Assembly (NCBI GenBank): GCA_003445895.1
Contig: DMCD01000030.1
Span: forward strand, 1 to 6,031
Direction of reading: 5' to 3'
Source: Lachnoclostridium sp.
Lineage (GTDB): Bacteria; Bacillota; Clostridia; Lachnospirales; Lachnospiraceae
DNA: 6,031 nucleotides
The notes beneath the pieces were generated by a model. The model saw nothing but the letters and a program-made list of their open reading frames with translations, searched no databases and was not told the origin of the DNA. How positions within the stretch are numbered: position 1 is the stretch's first letter; each line of letters starts with the position of its first letter. Positions 1 to 5,216 of this stretch are shown here, piece after piece. The position numbers and the translations under genes were made by a program.

Positions 1-138
1 TTCAAGCGTTCCTGCCTGCCGGACGGCCCGAAGGTAGGTTCCGCCGCTGTATCGCCCCGAGGCGATCTGCGGATGCCCAGCGACGCCTGCGCGGCCCTCT
101 GGCTGGAGGAGCTGGAGGAGATTGAGGCCTGGGTATGA
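1..138 (+). CDS. C-terminal end of an unidentified protein (5' end outside the window)
   Basis: Frame 1 is open from the window edge to the TGA at 136-138 and gives the last 45 residues of a protein. The end is acidic and probably helical ([13 protein letters not shown]). The frame is supported by its GC-rich third codon positions, in line with the neighbouring genes, and by its stop overlapping the ATG of the next gene in an ATGA arrangement typical of translational coupling. There are no membrane segments and no motif that I recognise, so I assign no function. It is probably the upstream member of the same operon. Frame 3 is also open to 125 but has poor third-position GC and an arginine-rich product like a shadow frame. 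Confidence 0.6.
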   Translation, partial: FKRSCLPDGPKVGSAAVSPRGDLRMPSDACAALWLEELEEIEAWV

Positions 139-932
139 TTTCCAGCACGAAGAGTCCCCGGGTGAAGAACGTGACGGCGCTTCTTTCCCGGGCGAAGGAA
201 CGGAAAAAGCAGAAACTGTTTATCGTGGAAGGCCCCAGGATGTTTGAGGAGATCCCGGCCGGCCTTCTGCGGGAGACCTACGTGGCGGAGGGGTATCTGG
301 CCCAGCACGGGGAGGAAGCGGAGCGCATGCTTGACGGCACTTCCTATGAGATTGTGACCGACGATGTGATGCGGGCCATGTCGGATACCATCCACCCCCA
401 GGGGGTTCTCGCGGTGGTATCCCAGAAGGAATGGGCGCCGGAGGATGTGCTCACGGCCCGTAAGGACGGGCATCCGGCCCTTCTGATGGTTCTGGAAACC
501 CTGCAGGATCCCGGCAATCTCGGCACCATCCTCCGGATGGGGGAGGGAGCCGGCGTCACCGGACTTCTGGTAAATGAGGAGACGGCAGATATCTATAATC
601 CGAAGGTTATACGGTCCACCATGGGTTCCATCTACCGGATGCCGGTGCTTCGGGTGTCGGATCTGCCGGCCGCAGTCCGGGAGGCAAAGCAGAAGGGAAT
701 CCGGATGCATGCCGCCCATCTGGGAGGCATAAGTGTCTATGACAGGGAGGATTACACCGGACCGTCCGCCTTCATGATCGGCAATGAGGCAGCGGGACTC
801 TCCGATACGATGGCGGATCTGGCGGATATTCTCGTCCGCATCCCCATGGCGGGACAGGTGGAGTCTCTGAATGCGGCGGTGGCCGCCTCTGTCCTGGCCT
901 TTGAGGCCGCAAGGCAGAGAAGGATGATATAA
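135..932 (+). CDS. TrmH/SpoU-family RNA 2'-O-ribose methyltransferase
   Basis: A 265-residue SPOUT-class methyltransferase, predicted to transfer a methyl group from S-adenosylmethionine to a ribose 2'-OH in rRNA or tRNA in the cytoplasm. The N-terminal part (about 1-100) has the SpoU substrate-binding domain pattern, with SPRVKN near the start and [16 protein letters not shown]. The catalytic knot domain (about 115-262) shows all three family motifs: motif 1 [12 protein letters not shown] (123-134, with N128 and R134), motif 2 [11 protein letters not shown] (213-223), and motif 3 [15 protein letters not shown] (236-250), which forms the cofactor-binding trefoil knot. Length is normal for the family. 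The ATG at 135 overlaps the previous stop. A GGAGGAG lies at 114-120, rather far upstream, so coupled translation is likely. The exact target nucleotide cannot be read from sequence: RlmB-like 23S rRNA methylation is possible, but so are other TrmH-group targets, so no symbol is given. Confidence 0.93.
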   Translation: MISSTKSPRVKNVTALLSRAKERKKQKLFIVEGPRMFEEIPAGLLRETYVAEGYLAQHGEEAERMLDGTSYEIVTDDVMRAMSDTIHPQGVLAVVSQKEWAPEDVLTARKDGHPALLMVLETLQDPGNLGTILRMGEGAGVTGLLVNEETADIYNPKVIRSTMGSIYRMPVLRVSDLPAAVREAKQKGIRMHAAHLGGISVYDREDYTGPSAFMIGNEAAGLSDTMADLADILVRIPMAGQVESLNAAVAASVLAFEAARQRRMI

Positions 933-937
933 GGAGG
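931..937 (+). promoter_or_regulatory. Ribosome binding site of the SPFH gene
   Basis: AAGGAGG, a perfect anti-Shine-Dalgarno match, begins within the TAA stop of the methyltransferase gene and ends 6 bases before the ATG at 944. It fixes the start of the SPFH gene and shows that the two genes are closely linked. Confidence 0.9.
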
Positions 938-943
938 TTCTTT

Positions 944-1888
944 ATGGCAGCAGTGGTGTTGTTTCTGATTCTTGCGATTATTGTGGGAGCCGTGGCCGGC
1001 AGCTGTATCCGCATTGTACCCCAGGCCCACGCCATGGTTATCGAGCGGCTCGGAAAGTATGCCGGCACCTGGCATGACGGGCTGCACTTCAAGGTTCCGG
1101 TCATCGACCGCATCGCCAAGAGAATGACCCTGAAGGAGCAGGTGGCGGATTTCCCGCCCCAGCCGGTGATCACGAAGGATAACGTTACCATGAAGATTGA
1201 TACGGTTATCTTCTTCCAGATCATTGACCCGAAGCTCTTTGCCTACGGTGTGGAGAATCCCATCATGGCCATCGAGAACCTGACGGCCACAACACTTCGT
1301 AATATCATCGGCGACCTGGAGCTGGATGAGACCCTGACCTCCCGCGAGACCATCAACCAGAAGATGCGCGATGCCCTGGATGTGGCGACGGATCCCTGGG
1401 GAATCAAGGTCAACCGGGTGGAGCTGAAGAACATCATGCCGCCTGCGGCCATTCAGGACGCCATGGAGAAGCAGATGAAGGCGGAGCGGGAACGCCGCGA
1501 AGCGATCATCCGCTCGGAAGGTGAGAAGAAGTCCACCATTCTGGTGGCGGAAGGAAAGAAGGAGTCGGCAATCCTGGAGGCCGAGGCGGAGAAGGAAGCC
1601 GCCATTCTCCGGGCAGAAGCGGCGAAGCAGAAGATGATCCGCGAGGCGGAAGGCCAGGCGGAGGCGATTCTGAAGGTACAGCAGGCCAATGCCGACGGTA
1701 TCCGGTTCATCCGGGAGGCCGGGGCGGACCAGGCCGTTCTCACCATCAAGAGCCTGGAGGCATTTGCCAAGGCGGCAGACGGAAAGTCCACCAAGATCAT
1801 CATTCCTTCCGATATCCAGGGAATTGCGGGCCTGGCAGCAGGTCTTAAGGAAATCGCGGGAAATGACGGGAAGGCGGCATCCGAATGA
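944..1888 (+). CDS. SPFH/band 7 (stomatin-like, QmcA-type) membrane protein
   Basis: A 314-residue member of the stomatin/prohibitin/flotillin/HflK-C superfamily. Such proteins form large oligomeric rings or cages on the membrane and organise microdomains or regulate proteases. The N-terminus (about 3-24) is one hydrophobic anchor, followed by an SPFH domain (about 25-175) with the stomatin-type signature from QAHAMVIERLGKYAGTWHDG through GLHFKVPVIDRI and a later GIKVNRVELKNI (153-164). A long charged Ala/Glu/Lys helix follows (about 175-250), made of six 11-residue repeats. The C-terminal part (about 262-306) is the usual alanine/glycine-rich oligomerisation region. Length and layout match the bacterial QmcA/YbbK type. 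The start is fixed by the AAGGAGG at 931. The next gene overlaps it by 4 bases (ATGA). Its usual bacterial partner, an NfeD protein, is not seen in the window; a small membrane protein follows instead. The family call is firm, the biological role is not known. Confidence 0.95.
   Translation: MAAVVLFLILAIIVGAVAGSCIRIVPQAHAMVIERLGKYAGTWHDGLHFKVPVIDRIAKRMTLKEQVADFPPQPVITKDNVTMKIDTVIFFQIIDPKLFAYGVENPIMAIENLTATTLRNIIGDLELDETLTSRETINQKMRDALDVATDPWGIKVNRVELKNIMPPAAIQDAMEKQMKAERERREAIIRSEGEKKSTILVAEGKKESAILEAEAEKEAAILRAEAAKQKMIREAEGQAEAILKVQQANADGIRFIREAGADQAVLTIKSLEAFAKAADGKSTKIIIPSDIQGIAGLAAGLKEIAGNDGKAASE
1484..1681 (+). repeat. Six 11-residue (33-base) repeats in the SPFH coiled coil
   Basis: Residues 181-246 of the SPFH protein divide into six units of 11 residues in register: ERERREAIIRS, EGEKKSTILVA, EGKKESAILEA, EAEKEAAILRA, EAAKQKMIREA, EGQAEAILKVQ. 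Most units begin with Glu and the first five carry a hydrophobic pair near positions 8-10. The pattern is at protein level; the DNA is diverged. Hendecad periodicity is characteristic of SPFH coiled-coil walls. Confidence 0.8.
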
Positions 1889-2166
1889 GAAGCGATACCG
1901 GAACCTATGCGCTGCATATCGTCGTCGGCTTCGCGCTGCTGGTGATGGTGTTCCTTGTATTTATGGAGCCGGAGACCTATGAGTTTCTGTTCCCGTTTAT
2001 CTTCTTTACGTCCGCTGCATTTGCGCTGTTCGGAAGCTGGCTCTCCATGCGGAGAAGCCCGAAAAAAGAGCGGAGAAGAACGATGCTTGGCGGGGCGATC
2101 CTGTGCGGAATTTTCACCTGCCTGGGGATTCTTGCCGCGGCGGCGGACTGGCTGAGACTCTTGTAA
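1885..2166 (+). CDS. Small three-helix membrane protein of unknown function
   Basis: A 93-residue, strongly hydrophobic protein not assigned to a named family. Three membrane segments are apparent: about 9-27, 33-55 and 67-87. The loop between the second and third is very basic (MRRSPKKERRR, 55-65), so by the positive-inside rule it should be cytoplasmic. The N-terminus would then also be cytoplasmic and the C-terminus outside. The ATG at 1885 overlaps the TGA of the SPFH gene (ATGA), which implies coupled translation. No strong ribosome binding site of its own is present, although GGAAATGACGGGAAGG lies just upstream. Because NfeD-like membrane proteins usually accompany SPFH genes, this protein could be a partner of the SPFH oligomer, but it does not resemble NfeD: it has no serine-protease part or OB-fold tail. 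The gene is real by context; its function is unknown. Confidence 0.85.
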   Translation: MRSDTGTYALHIVVGFALLVMVFLVFMEPETYEFLFPFIFFTSAAFALFGSWLSMRRSPKKERRRTMLGGAILCGIFTCLGILAAAADWLRLL

Positions 2167-2178
2167 TAGGAAACGTTT

Positions 2179-2193
2179 GGGGGAGATGCATTG
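2179..2193 (+). promoter_or_regulatory. birA: Ribosome binding site and TTG start of birA
   Basis: GGGGGAG at 2179-2185 is followed by ATGCA and the TTG at 2191. The ATG at 2186 is out of frame with birA and directly adjoins the Shine-Dalgarno sequence, so it cannot be the start. TTG gives MKTEVLRMLKEADDYVSGQQ, the expected beginning of a BirA helix-turn-helix. Confidence 0.8.
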
Positions 2194-3171
2194 AAAACAG
2201 AAGTACTGCGGATGCTGAAGGAGGCGGATGACTATGTCTCCGGCCAGCAGATCTGCGAGAAGTTTCAGGTGTCGCGCACGGCAGTCTGGAAGGTGATAAA
2301 GCAGCTGGAGGATGAGGGCTATGAGATCGAGGCTGTCCGGCGCCGGGGATACCGGCTCAGGACGGAGGGCGATGTCTTAAGCGCTGCCTCTGTGGAGAGC
2401 TCCTTAAATACCGTATGGATGGGAAAGCCGGTGGTGTATTTCGATGAGACCGATTCCACCAACAATGTGATAAAGCGGCTGGCGGAAGAGGGCGGAGTCC
2501 ACGGAACACTGGCGGTGGCGGATGCCCAGACCGGCGGCAAGGGAAGACGGGGAAGACCCTGGAATGCCCCGCGGGGCGTGGGAATCTGGATGAGTCTGCT
2601 GCTTAGGCCGGATATTGCGCCGGCGGATGCCTCTATGATTACCCTGATATCGGCGCTGGCCGTATCCGACGGCATCCGGGAAACCACCGGACTGGATTCG
2701 GTCATCAAGTGGCCGAATGATGTGGTGGTGAACGGAAAGAAGCTCTGCGGCATTCTCACGGAGATGAGCTCGGAGATTGACCATGTGAATTATGTGGTTC
2801 CGGGCATCGGCATCAATGTGAATACGGAATCATTTCCCGAAGAGATACGGCAGGTTGCCACCTCCGTATATCTGGAGACGGGGAAGAAGGCGAACCGCAG
2901 CCGCATCATCGGCGCGGTGCTCCGCCATTACGAGAAGTATTACGACATCTTTATGCAGAAAAAAGACATGACCGACCTGCTGGAGATCTACAACCGGAGG
3001 CTGGCCAACAACGGGGCTCCGGTCCGGGTGCTGGACCCGGCCGGGGAGTATACCGGAACAGCTCTGGGCATCAACCATCGTGGAGAACTCCTGGTGGAGA
3101 CCGAAACCGGCGAAGTGCGGAATGTGCTTTCGGGAGAGGTTTCGGTGCGCGGAATCTACGGCTACGTATAA
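2191..3171 (+). CDS. birA: Bifunctional biotin-[acetyl-CoA-carboxylase] ligase / biotin operon repressor BirA
   Basis: A 326-residue cytoplasmic enzyme that makes biotinyl-5'-AMP and transfers biotin to a lysine of biotin carrier proteins. With its DNA-binding head it can also repress biotin genes. Residues 1-58 form a winged helix-turn-helix (VSGQQICEKFQVSRTAVWKV, then the wing GYEIEAVRRRGYRL). The catalytic domain (about 80-265) has FDETDSTN (84-91), the biotinyl-AMP loop GKGRRGRPW (116-124), KWPNDVVVNGKKLCGIL (173-189), and VPGIGINVN (203-211). A C-terminal SH3-like domain (about 272-322) follows. Length matches class II (bifunctional) BirA. The start is TTG at 2191, preceded by GGGGGAG at 2179-2185; no in-frame ATG gives the conserved N-terminus. 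It sits 24 bases after the small membrane protein gene and is probably co-transcribed with it. No biotin biosynthesis or transport genes are in the window. Confidence 0.96.
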   Translation: MKTEVLRMLKEADDYVSGQQICEKFQVSRTAVWKVIKQLEDEGYEIEAVRRRGYRLRTEGDVLSAASVESSLNTVWMGKPVVYFDETDSTNNVIKRLAEEGGVHGTLAVADAQTGGKGRRGRPWNAPRGVGIWMSLLLRPDIAPADASMITLISALAVSDGIRETTGLDSVIKWPNDVVVNGKKLCGILTEMSSEIDHVNYVVPGIGINVNTESFPEEIRQVATSVYLETGKKANRSRIIGAVLRHYEKYYDIFMQKKDMTDLLEIYNRRLANNGAPVRVLDPAGEYTGTALGINHRGELLVETETGEVRNVLSGEVSVRGIYGYV

Positions 3172-3184
3172 CTGTAATTTGTAC

Positions 3185-3213
3185 TTGATCTGCCAAAAAG
3201 ATTCCTATATAAT
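3185..3213 (+). promoter_or_regulatory. Sigma-A type promoter upstream of rpoD
   Basis: A -35 element TTGATC (3185-3190) is separated by exactly 17 bases from a perfect -10 element TATAAT (3208-3213). Transcription should start near 3219-3221. It lies entirely in the birA-rpoD gap, so rpoD has its own promoter and may be autoregulated by its own product, as is common for primary sigma factors. Read-through from birA is also possible because no terminator is seen between the genes. Confidence 0.8.
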
Positions 3214-3218
3214 GGAGA

Positions 3219-3277
3219 GTTGCACGGGCCCTTATTTCAGGGGGAGGAAATCCCGCGGCGAAAACGTCCTGTGCAGC
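3219..3277 (+). promoter_or_regulatory. Potential structured 5' leader of the rpoD mRNA
   Basis: GTTGCACGGG (3219-3228) can pair over all ten positions with CCTGTGCAGC (3268-3277), with two G-U pairs. This would close a 39-base interior that contains a small hairpin, GGGA (3242-3245) / TCCC (3251-3254) with loop GGAAA. The outer stem starts almost exactly at the predicted transcription start and ends 8 bases before the rpoD Shine-Dalgarno sequence. No known riboswitch or T-box motif was recognised, and no terminator follows. Whether it forms or regulates anything is unproven. Confidence 0.4.
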
Positions 3278-3285
3278 ATCTCACG

Positions 3286-3302
3286 AAAGGATGTTACCCG
3301 TG
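3286..3302 (+). promoter_or_regulatory. rpoD: Ribosome binding site that favours the GTG start of rpoD
   Basis: AAAGGA at 3286-3291 directly abuts (and overlaps) the in-frame ATG at 3291, leaving no spacer. It lies 8 bases before the in-frame GTG at 3300, a normal distance. The GTG start gives [10 protein letters not shown], without the extra MLP. I therefore prefer GTG as the start. Confidence 0.7.
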
Positions 3303-4478
3303 AACAAAGAGAAATTTCTAGCAAAATTACAGAAGCTTGCGGAACTTGGGAAGAAGCAGAACGCTGCGCTCGGTATTACTGAGATCAACAATTTCTTTGA
3401 AGAAGACAGCCTCACTACAGAGCAGATGGAAGAGATCTACAGTTACCTGGAGAACAGCGGCATCACCGTGCTGACCGATGAACCGGAGGCGATTCCGGAG
3501 CCGGAGGAGACGGAGCCGAATGAAGCGGATCTGGAAGCGGCGGCACTGAACGACTTTGACGGACTGGATGACCAGGACGACGATTTCCTGAAGGGCGATG
3601 ATGAGGATGAGGAGGAAGTGGACCTCAACGCCATCAATCTGCTGGAGGGAATCGGAACCGAGGATCCGGTACGGATGTACCTGAAGGAGATCGGAACGGT
3701 GCCTCTGTTAAGTGCGGAGGAAGAACTGAATCTGGCAAAGAGGAAGAGCGAGGGTGACCAGCATGCGAAGGACCGCCTGATTGAGGCAAACCTCCGACTG
3801 GTGGTCAGCATTGCGAAGCGCTATACCGGAAGGGGAATGAGCTTCCTCGATCTGGTGCAGGAAGGAAACCTGGGACTGATCAAGGGTGTGGAGAAGTTCG
3901 ACTACACCAAGGGCTATAAGCTCTCTACCTACGCCACCTGGTGGATTCGCCAGTCCGTGACGAGAGCGCTGGCCGATCAGGCGAGAACCATCCGTGTGCC
4001 GGTGCACATGGTGGAAACCATCAATAAGATGTCCAAGATGCAGCGAAAGCTGACGCTGGAGCTGGGATATGAGCCCTCCGTGGCGGAGCTGGCCAGTGCC
4101 CTGGAGATGACGGAAGAGAAGGTCATGGAGATCATGCAGATCGCCCGTGAGCCTGCTTCTCTGGAGACTCCCATCGGTGAGGAGGACGACTCCAATCTGG
4201 GCGATTTTGTCGCGGACAACAACATCACGACCCCCGAGGAGAATGTGGAATCTGTCATGCTGCGGGAGCATATCGATACGCTGCTGCAGGATCTGAAGGA
4301 GAGAGAGCGGCAGGTGATCATCCTGCGGTTCGGTCTCGAGGACGGACATCCCAGAACTCTGGAGGAAGTCGGAAAAGAGTTCAACGTCACCCGTGAGCGT
4401 ATCCGCCAGATCGAGGCGAAGGCGCTGCGGAAGCTGAGAAATCCGGTGAGAAGCAAGAGGATCCGGGATTTCTTATAA
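3300..4478 (+). CDS. rpoD: RNA polymerase primary sigma factor RpoD (SigA, sigma-70 family)
   Basis: The housekeeping sigma factor, which directs RNA polymerase to -35/-10 promoters. From the preferred GTG it has 392 residues (395 from the ATG at 3291), normal for Firmicutes SigA. Numbered from the GTG: a short region 1.1-like N-terminus (1-57), a very acidic linker (about 60-110, with [19 protein letters not shown]), region 1.2 ([16 protein letters not shown], 122-137), region 2 with [12 protein letters not shown] (164-175), and the -10 recognition helix TYATWWIRQ (210-218). Region 3 spans about 229-287. Region 4 contains the -35 recognition helix-turn-helix [20 protein letters not shown] (353-372) and ends in RSKRIRDFL. 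All regions are intact, including 1.2 and the full 2.4 helix, so it is a primary and not an alternative sigma. It has its own promoter at 3185-3213 and is followed after 7 bases by queH. The usual Firmicutes partner dnaG is not upstream. Confidence 0.97.
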   Translation: MNKEKFLAKLQKLAELGKKQNAALGITEINNFFEEDSLTTEQMEEIYSYLENSGITVLTDEPEAIPEPEETEPNEADLEAAALNDFDGLDDQDDDFLKGDDEDEEEVDLNAINLLEGIGTEDPVRMYLKEIGTVPLLSAEEELNLAKRKSEGDQHAKDRLIEANLRLVVSIAKRYTGRGMSFLDLVQEGNLGLIKGVEKFDYTKGYKLSTYATWWIRQSVTRALADQARTIRVPVHMVETINKMSKMQRKLTLELGYEPSVAELASALEMTEEKVMEIMQIAREPASLETPIGEEDDSNLGDFVADNNITTPEENVESVMLREHIDTLLQDLKERERQVIILRFGLEDGHPRTLEEVGKEFNVTRERIRQIEAKALRKLRNPVRSKRIRDFL

Positions 4479-4485
4479 TAAGGCC

Positions 4486-5145
4486 ATGGAAAGACAGAAC
4501 AGGCAGAATTATCAGAGAGAGATGGATCAGCTGATACAGAAGCTTGAGAGCGAAGGACGAGTTCCTTCGCTTTTTCTGCATGCCTGCTGCGCGCCCTGCA
4601 GCAGCTACGTGCTGGAATATCTTTCCCGGTATTTCGACATCACCCTGTTTTACTATAATCCGAACATTTTCCCGGCTGCGGAGTATACCGAGCGGGTGGA
4701 GGAGGTAAAGCGGCTTCTTCGGGAAATGCCGCTGGTACATCCGGTGCATTTTATGGAAGGAAGCTATAACCCGGAGGTGTTCTATGAGGCCGTAAAGGGC
4801 CATGAGGAGGACCCGGAGCGGGGGGAGCGGTGCACCATCTGCTACCGGCTTCGTCTCGAGGAGGCGGCAAGACTTGCGGCAGAGGGCGGCTTTGACTACT
4901 TTACCACGACCCTCTCCATCAGCCCCTTAAAGGACTGCGAGCGGCTGAATGCCATCGGGGATGCGATGGGAGAAAAGTACGGCGCAGCCCATCTCCACGC
5001 GGATTTCAAGAAGAAGAACGGGTACCGGAGGTCCACGGAGCTTTCCAGAGAGTATCATCTCTACCGGCAGAACTACTGCGGCTGTGTATTTTCAAAAAAA
5101 GAGGCCGAAGAGCGGGAGAAGATGCGGCTTTCCGGGAATCTGTGA
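4486..5145 (+). CDS. queH: Epoxyqueuosine reductase QueH (DUF208 family)
   Basis: A 219-residue enzyme that reduces epoxyqueuosine in tRNA to queuosine, the last step of making this modified wobble base. QueH is the cobalamin-independent replacement of QueG and carries an Fe-S cluster plus a nearby metal. Visible hallmarks are LHACCAPCSSYVLEYL (31-46; C34, C35, C38), YNPNIFP (57-63), the RCTICYRLRLEEAA stretch (115-128; C116, C119), TTTLSISPLKD (140-150), and the C-terminal YCGC (197-200; C198, C200). These Cys residues are the family's cluster, metal and redox candidates, and all are present. The ATG at 4486 gives the N-terminus MERQNRQNYQREMDQL, in keeping with relatives. Its ribosome binding site is weak (AAGG two bases before), so coupling to rpoD (stop 7 bases upstream) is likely. 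A terminator-like hairpin lies within its first 30 codons. No other queuosine genes are nearby. Confidence 0.93.
   Translation: MERQNRQNYQREMDQLIQKLESEGRVPSLFLHACCAPCSSYVLEYLSRYFDITLFYYNPNIFPAAEYTERVEEVKRLLREMPLVHPVHFMEGSYNPEVFYEAVKGHEEDPERGERCTICYRLRLEEAARLAAEGGFDYFTTTLSISPLKDCERLNAIGDAMGEKYGAAHLHADFKKKNGYRRSTELSREYHLYRQNYCGCVFSKKEAEEREKMRLSGNL
4549..4575 (+). terminator. Intrinsic-terminator-like hairpin inside the 5' part of queH
   Basis: The arm AGCGAAGGA (4549-4557) pairs perfectly with TCCTTCGCT (4563-4571) across a five-base loop, CGAGT. The hairpin is followed by an unbroken T-run at 4571-4575, then CT. This is the textbook shape of a Rho-independent terminator, about 70 bases after the rpoD stop. 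It lies in codons 22-30 of queH, in a stretch that encodes the segment just before the conserved CCAPC motif, so the gene cannot simply start after it. It may end a share of rpoD transcripts or attenuate queH, with translating ribosomes preventing it. Activity is inferred from shape only. Confidence 0.6.
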
Positions 5146-5146
5146 C

Positions 5147-5175
5147 TTGACAGGTCTGATACAATAGAATAGACA
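5147..5175 (+). promoter_or_regulatory. Probable promoter of the G3E GTPase gene
   Basis: The 71-base gap after queH contains an extended -10 element, TGATACAAT (5157-5165), which can work without a good -35. A perfect TTGACA lies at 5147-5152, but only 7 bases before TACAAT, too close to pair with it. The -10 at the standard 17-base distance (TAGACA, 5170-5175) is weak. One of the two arrangements probably drives the gene; sequence alone does not decide which. No clear Zur- or Fur-type palindrome was found. Confidence 0.45.
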
Positions 5176-5201
5176 TTAACAGAGCAGATACAAATAATCA
5201 T

Positions 5202-5208
5202 GAGGAGG
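5202..5208 (+). promoter_or_regulatory. Ribosome binding site of the G3E GTPase gene
   Basis: GAGGAGG lies 8 bases before the ATG at 5217, a strong and well-spaced Shine-Dalgarno sequence. The ATG at 5200 just upstream is out of frame. Confidence 0.85.
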
Positions 5209-5216
5209 CAGATACC

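Noticed and set aside
3..125. Frame 3 open from the window edge to 125
   Set aside because: Its third codon positions are AT-rich relative to neighbours and its product is Arg/Gly-rich, unlike frame 1, whose stop overlaps the next start.
2167..2190. Possible BirA operator before birA, prompted by the palindrome AAACGTTT at 2171-2178
   Set aside because: A BirA operator has two longer half-sites about 15 bases apart; only an 8-base palindrome in a 24-base gap is present, which is expected by chance.
3080..3382. A + strand open frame of 100 codons bridging birA and rpoD
   Set aside because: It overlaps both genes in another frame, crosses the promoter and leader, has no ribosome binding site, and its product has no recognisable feature.
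4480..4485. Start of queH at the in-frame ATG 4522 rather than 4486
   Set aside because: The segment between the two contains NYQREMDQL, which resembles the N-terminus expected for QueH, and ATG 4522 has no better ribosome binding site. Both starts lie before the terminator-like hairpin.
5146..5216. A Zur or Fur box suggested by the AT-rich ACAAATAATCATGA before the GTPase gene
   Set aside because: No convincing inverted repeat of the required length could be found, so metal regulation at this site remains unsupported.
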